Part shown: in pieces, positions 18,931 through 30,188 of the stretch
Layout: each line of letters opens with the position of its first letter
Numbering within the stretch: position 1 is the stretch's first letter
Assembly (NCBI GenBank): GCA_947184155.2
Contig: CAMXCT020001088.1
Coordinates: 1-64,000 of the forward strand
DNA length: 64,000 bases
Reading direction: 5' to 3'
DNA from: Cladocopium goreaui
Taxonomy: Eukaryota > Sar > Dinophyceae > Suessiales > Symbiodiniaceae
Notes under the pieces: model-generated
The model's input: only the letters and a program-made list of their open reading frames with translations
What the model was told of the DNA's origin: nothing
The model's database searches: none
Translations under genes and position numbers: made by a program

Positions 18931-20282
18931 GCCACTCGACGTAAGGTAGAGTACCCAAGTTTCCCATACATGCATTCAGCCTGTAACTTGACCTAGGTTG
19001 AGCGGCGTTGTCGCCATGGGGTACTCATGGTTGACTACTGCCCGCTGCGACTACCTTTGCTGTCAGCATGCCGGAGCCAGTATGGGACGGGAGGCGGTGG
19101 GGGGCGGTTATAATAATCCTTTTCAGGGTTTTTAATTCGTTTTGTTCGTGTTGTTCTACCTTAATTGTTGCATGGTAGTGTAGTGCGATGTCAAAGTACA
19201 TCTAGCCATGGTGCCCGTCGCCGTTTGACCTTCGCTCAACCAATCTTTCGACCGGCCAAATGACTTTCACCACACCTCCCCATGCCCTTTCTCGACCAAG
19301 GTTGCAACACGGTGAGTGTTAACTGAATGCCCAGAGGCTTTACGTCTGCCGAAAAACCTGTAGACAGCTTAGCCCTTTGGGATGGAACGACCGACTCCTA
19401 TCAAAGACGCCGCTGTCCATCGTCTTGCAAAGTCCATTACTCAACTGACCCTCTGCCAGGTCACTACCAGCGAAGTCGATGATGCCACCAAACTTCCAGA
19501 GAAGGCCCGACAGAAGCTTCAAGGCATCCAAAACATCCCATCCCAGAGGGTCATTGACCTTGATGCGGCTATACGCCAACTCCGCCAGATTGGCTGTATC
19601 TTGGATAGTTGTACAATATCTGCCAGTTACGAAGTAACCCAGGCGCAGAAAGCCATACTGCAGCTTCACCATACAGCCAGGGGAGCCAGCACATCATCAG
19701 AAGAACTCAATGCACAGATATTACCACGCACTGATGACGAGTACAATCTCCCATACCATGAAGACGAATTGCAAGAGCACTAGCACAGTGGTGCCTACCG
19801 CAACCACAATTTTGATGCAGGCGGGAAAAAGTCAACTGAGCACAGAGCCTTTCTGCACTCGTGGCAATGCACATGTCCAACTCTTGCGAGTATGATGATT
19901 GGAAAAGCAGTTCTGAGCGGACTCTGAGTGTGCCATGAGTGCCGTAGCCTCGTTGTCATTTTCACCTTAGATCATGTTTCACTTTCCTGTTTCACTGCGG
20001 TAGTTTTTCTCACCACTTTCGTTGCGACCCGGCTTTGTCGGTGTTTGCTTGAAAGTGTCAGGGTGAATGTCATGCCGTGAAGGCTGCTCTTTGTGATCTC
20101 GGGGATCCTGGCTGGGGGGATCCCTGGTTTCCGCATTGAGCTTTGTTGCTTCCTGCACCCTCCCAAGTGGCCCATTGTGATTTTGTGGTTGGTCCTGTTG
20201 TTGTTTTGGTTTATGGGCCTGCGTCTACATGGCACACAAGTTGTCATTTGCATGCGCCGAGATGATACTTAGCTATCACCTC
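18931..20282 (+). other. 3' region of the helicase retrocopy; one small ORF of uncertain status
   Basis: No recognised gene. A 133-codon frame at 19382-19783 (starts MERPTPIKDAAVHRL, acidic C-terminus) is open but has no recognisable domain and may be chance. The rest is GT-rich, untranslated-looking sequence leading to the shared 3' tail. Confidence 0.45.
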
Positions 20283-20607
20283 TTGCTCAATAGATCTTTT
20301 TCACCCATAAACTGGTAACTGTCACGTCACTGCTTGGTGGTTTGGGTTTGTTTGCTTTTTGTGTGTGTTGGTTTTTGTTTTTGTTTTTGGTGTTGTTGTT
20401 GCTTTTGTTTCTTTGTGCTTCGTTTCTTGTTTTCTGATGAACGTGACAGTACATAGGACTATGTATCGGTCCTCTACCAGTTTAATTTTGCGGCCACTAC
20501 AGCTTCGGCCTTGCGTGACTTAATTAATCAATTAATCCCATATGCAACATGCTTTGAAACATGTTGAACGACCTGGCGGAAGGCATACGGCGTTGGACGG
20601 AAAAAAA
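20283..20607 (+). repeat. Conserved 3' tail of the helicase element
   Basis: Matches the inverted 330-bp copy at 11939-12268. It includes a long GT-rich tract, then ATCAGAAAACAAG-type sequence on the reverse strand, TTAATTAATCAATTAAT, CGGCGTTGGACGG and seven A. Followed directly by the second 16-bp duplication (20608-20623). Confidence 0.75.
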
Positions 20608-21104
20608 TCGACGGTATGCACGGGAATCCGCGGATCGACTAGTACCTTGCATTACTTTTTCTTGAGCCAAGAAAATGGCACAGCGACGCAGGCCATCAGG
20701 GAGCTGGAAACGCCCAAACAGTGCCCTCCCTGCCATCACATTGGCTTCCATGCTCCCTAAGTTGCCATTTACACATAGACTCCATGGCGACACGGAAGGA
20801 ACCGCCTTCGGGTCGCTGAAGAGCAAGAGAGGAATACCATCTGTGAGCAGCTGCACAACATGAAAACCAGCAAAGGCCTCATATCCATATCGGACAACCA
20901 GCTCGAGTCCCGGTTGTCCTCGCTCTTGTCGTTGCGCCAACACAACGCTGGTCCAGGGTTGTGGGTGCTGTAGCTGACGACCAGCATGGTAAGCGTCCAA
21001 TTGAGGCAACACCATATCCAGCAGGAAAATCAATATGCGCAGAGAGAAGCCACGGAGGAATTCAGCTAGCAGGCTCCGCATGAGTTCTCCCCCTTCCGCG
21101 TTCG
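20608..21104 (-). pseudogene. Minus-strand helicase-linked family gene, middle segment
   Basis: Reads NAEGGELMRSLLAEFLRG through DSRAYRR. Its upstream continuation is at 30189: removing the copia element joins PIPGQA to NAEGGEL in frame, with the five-base duplication GTTCG counted once. The segment aligns by eye with the N-terminal segment of the plus-strand copy at 12290-12870. No catalytic motif is visible in this part. Apparent frames running past 21104 into the LTR are artefacts of the insertion. Confidence 0.7.
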
Positions 21105-21940
21105 TGTGAAAATTTGACATCTGTGGTGAGATGAATCCATTGGTCTTTTCTGCATTGGAAGAAGTGAATTTGGTTTTCATCTTGATGATGAGCTCAACCG
21201 TGATGGTTGACATCGTATTTGCACGTTTCATGTTTTGCACGTTTTATTGGAGATGACGAAACCCAACAACGATATACTTTTCGTCCTCTTTGAGTACTTT
21301 GATTGCACGGAGAACATCGTGAGGATTTGAATTTGTATAGTGACATGGAAAATCAAACCATTTTCCATACCTTTTGCTTTAGTTTTCGTCGACGAAGACC
21401 ACGAAGTACACGAAGGAATCGTGAGAAGATCGTGGGATTTTTGTGACTTCGGAAGAAGGAACTTTGTTTGACATTGATCGGAGAAGTTTAGGTTGTTTTG
21501 TCTCTCAATGATGATAGCGAGAGCAACGTTCTGAAAGGCATTCAGAACTGGAGTTGCTAACAGATCTGAGGGAGACAACATGAATCATGTTTTGGTGCTT
21601 GAAATGTTTCAACAGTTTTCAAACACTCAAACTTATTTAAACAAACAAACCATGTCTTGATGTAAAGACTTTTTGTGAGGACATGTGTTTTTGATCGCTT
21701 TTGTGAAAGTTAGCAGAAGGATGCTGACTGGCGACTCCGCATCATTTTGTGTCAAGGCGTGACACACCAACAAGAACCATAGCGACATGAGCAAGATATG
21801 TTTCTGTTGCTTGTGTGTGTGTGTAAAAGTGGCTGAGCTCTGGGAGCGGTTGACTTGGTTGCGTGGACGGTCTTAGTGAGTTAAGGACGACGTCCTGGAC
21901 GCTGACCCAAGTAGGTTTCGAAGGCTGTCGGCCTTCCGCA
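21105..21940 (+). repeat. 5' LTR of copia 1
   Basis: Starts TGTGAAAATTTGACATC and ends GGCCTTCCGCA. Differs from the 3' LTR at a few sites, for example GGTTTTCATC against GGTTCTCATC, and a shorter TG run in the other copy. Confidence 0.95.
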
Positions 21941-21952
21941 TGGTAGCGGAGC
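21941..21952 (+). promoter_or_regulatory. Primer binding site of copia 1
   Basis: TGGTAGCGGAGC directly follows the LTR. It begins with TGG and resembles the initiator-methionine tRNA primer site usual in copia (TGGTATCAGAGC). The same 12 bases follow the LTR of the other intact copia element at 40157. Confidence 0.75.
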
Positions 21953-21978
21953 TGCCTGCTTGCTGTGCGTAAGTAGGA

Positions 21979-24900
21979 ATGGATTCAGGTAGTGTGAGCC
22001 AAGGTGTGCAAGGTTGTCCTAGTCCTGGTATGGCTGAAAGAGGTGAAGGAAGTGGTACCGGAAATGGTGGTTGTAGCCGTGGTGACGGATTGCCGCCAGT
22101 GCCAAGAACGCCTAGTCAGCAAGGTAGTGGATCTGGGATGGATGGACAAACACCTGAAGTAAGTAACATGCCCCAGCAGCAGCCACACAGCAACAACAAG
22201 CAAATGTGTCACAGAACGTACAGGGATTTGCGAGCACGACAAACCTGGATGCAGGTGGTCAGGTAGGTCCGGTGCAGGGATGTCAGCAAGGAAATGTCCC
22301 CGGAATGCAAGGACTGGGACCAGCATGGTTTGGTGCGCAATGGATTCCCCAACAACAAACGTTTATGCAACAGAATTCGCAAGCGCGTGTGCCAAGTTAT
22401 GGTTGTGCGAGTATGCCTGGTGGACCAAGGTCTGGAGATTTTCCAAACTTAGGAGTGAACCCAATGAGTTGCCAAGGAAACATGCCGAGTGGCCCGGTTG
22501 GAGCGAGCTTGGGAGGTTTGACGCCTCAGGCGGCGCAGATCCAAGAGGTCATGGCCATGTTAGGTAGCATGAGTGAGGGACAGCTACAGACAGTGCAGCA
22601 GCATATGCAAGATCGTTTTGTAACTATGCAACAGAGAAGAGGGGTTCCAGAAGTGTTTGGTGATGGTCTTGGTAGGGCAGCTGATTCGTCGTTTGTGACT
22701 CCGCAGCCATTTGATGTTTTGCCTGGTTTTGGTGTTCAACAATCAAATCATGGAAATTCACAGCAATTGGATGTCTTCGCCAAAAGCGAAAAATGGTTGA
22801 CACCGGCACCAACACCAGTAGGAACTTGGAAGACAAGAGAAGAAGAGGTGTTAGGTTGGGCTGGCTATTTGGATGAGTTGTCATCCTGGGCAGCTGGTGG
22901 AAGTTTAGAGTTTTCTGTAGAAATCCAGCATAGTAGCCGTTGGCCCGGTCCCATCAGATGGAGTGCTCTCAGTGGAGCACAACAGGCAAGGTCTCGAAGG
23001 CTTATGTCCATCTTAAAAGCTGCGTTTCACGACAACCCCAGGTGTGTGGCGTTGGTGAACGCCTTCAGTGAGGGTGTGGCATTACATGGAGTAGGATCTA
23101 GTGACAGAGTGGCAGTAGCAGTAAATCAACAAGCAAACGGGTTTGAACTGCTTAGGCAACTTACTCTTGAATTTTCTCTGAGGTCAAGATCCGAAGCGCT
23201 CTCACTAAGGACGCAGATTGCAGGGAAGTCCTTTGTCCTGGCGGCGACACAGACATCGCCGAGTTCCTTGGTTAGTGATACTATCAGAAGAATTGACTAT
23301 GAAGCTGCAAGGTTCTTAAGGTTGTTAGGAACTCTCCCTATGCAGGTGGACACCACAGGACTGAAGCTGGCAGATTCTGACATGCTAGTTGTTCTGTTGA
23401 AAAGCTTGCCTGAGACAGTGAAGAACTACGTTCTCCACCACAGCGGCGCAGACAATTACGAGTCCTACAGGAACGCTGCGATGCGGTGGGAAGAGCAACA
23501 GCGCCTGTTTAGCGATTTTGAGACAACAGGCCATAGCAAGAGATTGAGTTCCCTGGAGGGGAATGTAGAACATCATTCTCTTGATGCCAATCTTGTAGAT
23601 GTAGTGGAAGGCAGGTGCGGGAAGTGTGGCAGTCGGAAACACACTGCCCCAGGTTGTACCGCAGACATGAGCAAGATTCGGTGTTTTAGATGTGGTAAGA
23701 ATGGACACATCAGCTTCAACTGCCCTGAGAGCAGAGAAGGCAAGGGTAGTGTAAGGACTGACGCTTGGGACAAGAAAGGTTCCAAAGGAAAAGGCTCTAA
23801 AGGTAGCAAAGGAAAGGGAAAGAAAGGTAAGTTGAATGAAGTTTCAGAGGATTGGACCGACTGGACTGCAGAGAGTTGGGACGATGATGACTATTGGTGG
23901 CATGACCAATGGCCGGAGAGCTGTGATGGTCAATGGGGAGTTTCGCAGACATGGTGGGACGATGGTTCTGGATGGTATTGCGACGGGTATGGGTATACCT
24001 GGCAACAGGGACCAGTCCAAAGTGCGGAACCGAGTGCAAGTCACGACAATAGGTCTGATGTCCAAAAGACTGGCAGTGTCGGCAGCATGATCATAAATCC
24101 TTTGTTGTTTGACATGACATGTGAAACCACTGGAGGTCTTAGGTTTGTGCATGAGCATGAGGTTGCTGACATGGAAACCGAGAATAGGCTTGTGGTTGAT
24201 TGTAAAGACTTTGAAAGTGAGTTGGCTGACACGGGTTGTGTGCTGGCAGGGAGCTGCGACAGCTGTACTCGTGAGTCAAAAGAAGATGAACTGGCTGACA
24301 TGGGTTGTGTGCTGGCAGAGAGCTGCGACAGCTGTACTCATGAGTCAGAAGAGAAAGATGAGCTGACTGACATGGGTTGTGTTCTGGCAGAGAGCTGCGA
24401 CAGCTGTACTCATGAGTCAGAAGAGAAAAATGAGCTGACTGACACAGGTTGTGTGCTGGCAGAGAGCTGCGACAGCTGTACTTGTGAGTCAGAAGTAGTC
24501 AAAAGTGAACTGACTGACACAGGTTGTGTGCTGGCAAGAGGTTGCGACAGCTGTACTTGTGAGTCAGAAGTAGTGAGAAGTGAACTGGCTGACATGGGTT
24601 GTGTGCTGGCAAAAGGTTGCGACAGCTGTACTCATGAGTCAGAGGAAGTTGAAGCGGCTGACATGGGTTGTGTGCTGGCAAGAGGTTGCGACAGCTGTAC
24701 TCATGAGCCATGGTTTTGTGGTTTGAAGTGTGGAGATGAGGTTGGACTTGGTGACAGTTCCAACTTAGAAACATGTTTTGTTAATGACCCCAGCCGAGAC
24801 TTGTGTGCCACTGTACCGATGAAAGTCGTTTTGGTGCGTGCACATGATTGGTTTGACGACCACAGTGAGGTTTCGGTTGAACAGCAGATTGAACCTTATT

Positions 24901-27900
24901 TTAAGTTTTTACGACCTTTGCTTTCACAGGTCGCTGACAACACCGATGCTTCTTGGTGGCTTCTTGACTCTGGTGCATCCACAAGTGTTTTGGCTGAGTC
25001 GAACTTGTCAGCCTTCAGGTCAGTGCTGCAGGACAGTGAGGGGTTAGGTGGCTACAAAGCTGCCAATGGATCCTCAGTCAACATGTCAGGCACTGCTGAG
25101 ATTGGAGTACAGATGCACATGTCAGGCACATCAGGTGATGATTGGTGTTGGAAGAAAGCACGTTTGAATGTTTTGGTGGGTTCCATCCGGCACAACATTT
25201 TGTCAATCACTTCATTGGCAGATTCGGGATGGAGATTCACACAAGGTCCAAAAGGTTTTGATTTGTTTCATGAGAAGCTTGGAATGCATTGTCTTGATGT
25301 TGCTTATTTTGCCAATTGTCCTTGGGTTCGTTTGTATCCCGATGTTGGTAGTAGTAGTGCATACAGGTCTGACTTGACTGTGAGTAACACTCATGACTTT
25401 TCTGTCGCAGCTGTGTCTGGAGGAGACGACAGTGAACTGGCACGTCACCGGAGACAGGGACATATTCCATTCAATCCGAATTGCTTGGAGTGTGCCAAAG
25501 GTCGTTCCGTCTTTCAGCACAGAAGAGACAAAGGTGACAGGAAGGAGGTTTCTATTCAGGCCGATTTTGCATTTCTCAAGACATCAGGCGAGATCGCCGC
25601 AGACGAACTCCCAGGTTCGGTGAAGATCCTTGTGTTAACCGAGATGATGTCGAGGTGCATTGGCTATGTGGTGGTTGGAGAAGATGTCGAAGCAGCCAGG
25701 AGACAGATTGTTGTATGGCTTCAACATTTTGGGTTGACTTCGAAGGCAGTCTCCATTGACGTCCACACCGATAGCGAGAGGGCCGTGGGAGAGATCATTG
25801 GATCCTCCACTGGCCGATACACGTTCGCTATTCGGAGAGCCTCGCCACAACAACATCGATCAATTGGGTCGGCTAAGCGAGCAGTTAGGGAATTAAAGGA
25901 ATCCTTTTCTGTACTAAGGGCTGATCTGAATGCACAAGGGTTGGATGTCACGTTTTCACATGAGAATTTGGTTGACGTTTTGACGTATTTGGCTTTGTGC
26001 AACAACCATTTTTCAACATCACGAGGTTCAGACAGAAGTCCATTGGAAATGGTTTCAGGAAGGAAGTTATCCAAACCAGTTTCGACTTTGTTTGGTGCTC
26101 AGGTTTTGGCAGAAATTCCTGATTCAATTCGGCAGCATTCACCACTTTCAACAAGGAATGTTGAGTGTACTTTCATTCACATGGGATTGGAACGAGGTCC
26201 AGTTGTGCAAGGTCTCATTCGTGTGGATGGCAAAGCTGAGTTGATGCGTTTTGTAGCTAGGAACATCAGGGCTATTTCACCTTTGAGATGGGATTTGAAT
26301 TCGGGACAGGGTGTTTTGACTCAATTTGACACTGGGACTGTAGGTAGTAGACCCCAAATTGTGAATGACAGTGGGACTGCACCAGCTGATATGAGTCAGC
26401 TACCTCCTGAAGAGTTGCGAAAGTTGAAAGGCCAGAGTTTGCCGGCACCTTCACAGCCCAAACTTGTCTTGCCAGAGTCCAGCAGTGTGAAGAAGAAATC
26501 TGGTGAGTTGCGTTTGGCGCCAGCAGTGCCATTGGCAAGATCGAACGTTGTCGTGACTCCACAGGAAGTTCCAGCAGAGCCGTCTCGAGTTTCTGTCACT
26601 CCATCTCCTACGTCACCAGCAGATACTGCAGATGTAGCTATTGGTAGTCCTGAGAGTTCTGAAAGAACTTCACCTGACGTATCACGTTTTGAACCGACTC
26701 GTCGATGTCCAGCATGTGAGAGTGGCATGGAAGCACCTGGTATTAGGCACAACAAGGAATGTAGAAAGCGTTTTGCTGAGTTTGAGGAACAACGGAGAAA
26801 GGAAAGACGTGTTGAACCTGCACTCTCTCAGGAGAGCCCTGTAGTTGTACCCCAGGTTCAGGTGCCAGTAGAAGAGGTCGATGATGAAGAAGTGGTACCA
26901 ACACCTGAGTCCGCTCGGCGACAGCCGGAAACACAGGTTGAGTACACTAGAAGGTTTAAAAGGAAAGCTGAGACCGACCGAGAACAGTTGGAAAGAGAGA
27001 TCCGTGAAGATTCTGAGGAATTGCTTCAAACAAACATGGATTTTGATTGGTTTTGGGTTGGTAGTGGTGAGCCTGTGTTGGTTGCGAGTTTAGGTACACT
27101 TGAAGGTCCAGCGTCTTTTGCTCCGGCAACATCTCCTGAAATGTTTTCTGGTTCTCTTGATTCTGTTTGTTTCAATCGAGGCAATGAACATGATTTTGTG
27201 AAGATGCGTCTTGGAGGTCAGGATGTCTTGGTTTGGAAACCGGACAGTATCATAGATGACCAGAGTTTGCAAGAGCTTGATTTGGAACAAGGTTTCAAAG
27301 GTATGCAAGAGGAGGTTAGGAACTTGGAACACTGCAAGACTGGCCGCATCATCACCCAGTCAGAACTGGACGACATGAAGAAGGCTGTTCCGAACCTTCG
27401 TTTGATCCAGTCAAGGTGGGTTGCAGCTTACAAAAGCAGTGAGAGGGTTCGAACCAGGATTGTTGCGAAGGACTTCAATCGTGGCTCCTCAGCTAGATCT
27501 TTGGGATTTAGTAGTCCTACCCCTTCGATTGAAAGTGTTCATTTGGTGCTTGCAATGGCAGCGACACGGAAGATGCTTTTGCGTGCATTGGACGTGAGTC
27601 ATGCCTTCATGCATAGCCCATTGGGAACTGGCGTACATGTTGTCTTGAAAATGCCGTTGTCGATTAGCTTTCCATCAGGTGAAGCGACCTACTATTTGCT
27701 TGAAAAGGCATTGAACGGGTTACGTGATGCTTCACTGGCATGGTTGCAGCTTTTGACATTTACGGTTGAACATGTAGGTCTTTGGTCTGATTCGTTGGAA
27801 CCATGTGTGTATGGTGGACAGATTGTGAAAGATGGTCATGAAATTGGGTTTTGTTTGTGTGTGGTGTATGTTGATGACATCTTGTTGTTGTCGACCACTA

Positions 27901-28220
27901 AAGAAGCCGAGGAACATGTGGTTGCAACTTTGTCGTCTGTAGTGCCTGTGAAGACAACTGGAGAGATCGGAGAAGAGGGAGGATCCCTGACCTTTATTGG
28001 TCGTGTCATCAAAAGAGAAAGAGATTCCTCTGAGATCACTCTGGGTGTCGATCCACATTATCTTGACTCTACGTTTCTGGATTATGGTGTTACTCGTGGG
28101 TCTGAGAATGTTCCTGACATTTCGGGACATCTGGAGAAAACACTCACGGATAGGTCCCGACCTGAGACAGTGAATCTTTTGCAGAGTTTTACAACCGAAA
28201 GTTGGCAAGATACATTTTGA
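21979..28220 (+). CDS. Copia 1 gag-pol polyprotein (gag, CCHC, Cys-rich repeats, protease, integrase, RT)
   Basis: The ATG at 21979 fits gag start; a one-base shift near 22200 moves coding into the frame open from 22206 to 28220 (2004 codons). In order: Gln/Gly-rich gag; a Cys-His pair and CCHC knuckle CFRCGKNGHISFNC (23680-23722); a Lys/Gly/Ser-rich stretch; seven tandem units of about 23-26 residues containing GCVLAESCDSC (24210-24710); protease LLDSGAST (near 24960); integrase HRRQGH...CLEC finger (25440-25500), Asp in QADFAFL, Asp in VHTDSERA and Glu in KRAVRELKES; RT with RWVAAYK, ALDVSHAFMHSP, ALNGLRDA and YVDDILLL (27867-27890). It ends 340 bases after YVDD, before any RNase H motif. 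Confidence 0.92.
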
Positions 28221-28593
28221 TTGCGGTCAAACATGCTTCGAAGAAGAAGAGTTGAATTTTCGTTTAAAAAGGGGACCCTGTGATTGTGAGAGAGAGACAG
28301 AAGTTGACGTCACGTTTCATTTCGTTTCATTTCTGTTTGCACGTTGTTTTAAACAAACGTTGCCAAAGACAAACAGGAGTTTTCACCATGTTCCATTTTG
28401 TGCAGAGTTTTGTTGCGCGATGCTGTAAGATGCAGTGTGTGTGCGCAGTGCAGAACAATCTGAAAGGCCACTGATCCTATCACGACTGTGATGGCGGTTC
28501 GACACTTCGTTTCACGTTCTAGGTTGATTGCTCCTAAGAGTTTAGCCACGGTCTAATACTTTTTCACTACCGGACGCGGTTTGGTTTGCAGCC

Positions 28594-29175
28594 ATGGCCA
28601 AGTCTGGATGGACAGATGCAGATGAGAAGGCTTTGCTTGGTCTTCTTCAGAAGAAGTGGCACAGTGAGAATTCAGGGTCAGGCTATGCAGTCGGATCCAG
28701 TATTTTGACTCCTTTGGAGAGTCAAGGAGCAATGACAGATGGAAGCAAGCGACTTCGTGAGGCTCTGGATGATGATGAATTCGATTTGATTTCTTCGGCA
28801 GCTGAACCTTTGAGTGCGCAGTTGCCTGTCATGCCTATCCCAATCTTTCCTGGGATCGCCGACAAGGTCCTTGATCAGCTTACTGCTGATTTGGTGCCTG
28901 AAGGTATGAGTTTTCGAGATTGGAGCAGAACGAAGTTTGCGTTTGGAAAGTTTGCCAATGAAGGCAAAACATACCGTGAGGTATATGTCGATGATGAGAT
29001 GGCAGGATATTGCAAATGGAGTATGTGTCACCTGGGAAACAAGAGTACAAGTCCAATTGCAAAGGATTGGTATTCTTTTCTCTGCGCATGCAAGGTTGCG
29101 GAGGACTCTGGAAAGGTTGGAAAGCCAAAGGGTTGCTTCACTGGAACTTCAGTGCAGAGGCAGCTGGGTGATTGA
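28594..29175 (+). CDS. Copia 1 accessory ORF, 193 residues
   Basis: Lies between the RT and the 3' LTR, starting at an ATG (MAKSGWTDADEKALLG) and ending at a TGA at 29173-29175. The N-terminus is helical and could be a small DNA-binding helix bundle. The C-terminal part FAFGKFANEGKTYREVYVDD...YCKW resembles the short GK-x-GKTY-x-EV...D-x-YC-x-W motif found at the C-terminus of ExoX-like proteins and in many small nucleic-acid-associated proteins; that match is from memory and modest. It occupies the place of RNase H and may be an acquired gene. Confidence 0.6.
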   Translation: MAKSGWTDADEKALLGLLQKKWHSENSGSGYAVGSSILTPLESQGAMTDGSKRLREALDDDEFDLISSAAEPLSAQLPVMPIPIFPGIADKVLDQLTADLVPEGMSFRDWSRTKFAFGKFANEGKTYREVYVDDEMAGYCKWSMCHLGNKSTSPIAKDWYSFLCACKVAEDSGKVGKPKGCFTGTSVQRQLGD

Positions 29176-29342
29176 GAGTATCTTCATTGGTGCAAAGGCG
29201 AGAAAAGACTATGAGCTGGTTGTTCATTGGATGGTGGACAACGGGACAACTCGTACTATATGTATTGACCTGTCGAGTTTGAGCGATATGTGCTGAATTC
29301 TGGATGGGTTACAGCGTATACCTATGGAATGGAGTTCATCTC

Positions 29343-29351
29343 AAAAAGGGG
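29343..29351 (+). promoter_or_regulatory. Polypurine tract of copia 1
   Basis: AAAAAGGGG directly precedes the 3' LTR; it primes plus-strand DNA synthesis. Confidence 0.85.
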
Positions 29352-30188
29352 TGTGAAAATTTGACATCTGTGGTGAGATGAATCCATTGGTCTTTTCTGC
29401 ATTGGAAGAAGTGAATTTGGTTCTCATCTTGATGATGAGCTCAACCGTGATGGTTGACATCGTATTTGCACGTTTCATGTTTTGCACGTTTTATTGGAGA
29501 TGACGAAACCCAACAACGATATACTTTTCGTCCTCTTTGAGTACTTTGATTGCACGGAGAACATCGTGAGGATTTGAATTTGTATAGTGACATGGAAAAT
29601 CAAACCATTTTCCATACCTTTTGCTTTAGTTTTCGTCGACGAAGACCACGAAGTACACGAAGGAATCGTGAGAAGATCGTAGAATTCATTTTGTGACTTC
29701 GGAAGAAGGAACTTTGTTTGACATTGATCGGAGAAGTTTAGGTTGTTTTGTCTCTCAATGATGATAGCGAGAGCAACGTTCTGAAAGGCATTCAGAACTG
29801 GAGTTGCTAACAGATCTGAGGGAGACATCATGAATCATGTTTTGGTGCTTGAAATGTTTCAACGTTTTTCAAACACTCAAACTTATTTAAACAAACAAAC
29901 CATGTCTTGATGTAAAGACTTTTTGTGAGGACATGTGTTTTTGATCGCTTTTGTGAAAGTTAGCAGAAGGATGCTGACTGGCGACTCCGCATCATTTTGT
30001 GTCAAGGCGTGACACACCAACAAGAACCATAGCGACATGAGCAAGATATGTTTCTGTTGCTTGTGTGTGTGTAAAAGTGGCTGAGCTCTGGGAGCGGTTG
30101 ACTTGGTTGCGTGGACGGTCTTAGTGAGTTAAGGACGACGTCCTGGACACTGACCCAAGTAGGTTTCGAAGGCTGTCGGCCTTCCGCA
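29352..30188 (+). repeat. 3' LTR of copia 1
   Basis: 837 bases, TGTGAAAAT to GGCCTTCCGCA, nearly identical to 21105-21940. Followed by the duplicated GTTCG. Confidence 0.95.

Larger units (their letters stand above)
11921..20607 (+). mobile_element. 8.7-kb retroposed helicase-family element, 5' truncated, with 3' A tract and TSD
   Basis: It starts abruptly inside coding sequence after the 16-bp duplication and ends in seven A (20601-20607) directly before the second duplication. That is the signature of target-primed retroposition with 5' truncation. It carries a helicase gene (12269-18930), a 1.7-kb 3' region and a 3'-terminal 325 bases also found as a separate inverted copy at 11939-12268. 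No reverse transcriptase is visible, so it was probably mobilised by LINE enzymes. Two introner-like repeats interrupt the helicase. It landed in a minus-strand paralogue of its own family. Confidence 0.75.
21105..30188 (+). mobile_element. Ty1/copia retrotransposon 1, complete LTRs, TSD GTTCG
   Basis: Bounded by 836- and 837-base LTRs (TGTGAAAAT...CTTCCGCA) with a perfect five-base duplication GTTCG at 21100-21104 and 30189-30193. Order inside: PBS, gag, aspartic protease, integrase, RT. Integrase before RT defines copia. RNase H appears to be missing or cut short, and an extra ORF lies before the 3' LTR. The LTRs differ at only a handful of sites, so insertion is recent. It interrupts the minus-strand helicase-linked gene. 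Confidence 0.95.

Noticed and set aside
11905-20623. Long terminal inverted repeats of a DNA transposon around the helicase
   Set aside because: The left copy has its own 20-bp TSD and lies inside the element's 5' end, so it is a separate insertion.
21228-21581. 117-codon minus-strand ORF repeated at 29475-29831
   Set aside because: Both are LTR sequence; the repetition is due to the two LTRs.
30129-30188. C-terminal 20 codons of the minus-strand 506-codon frame
   Set aside because: They lie in the copia LTR; the real continuation is at 21104.
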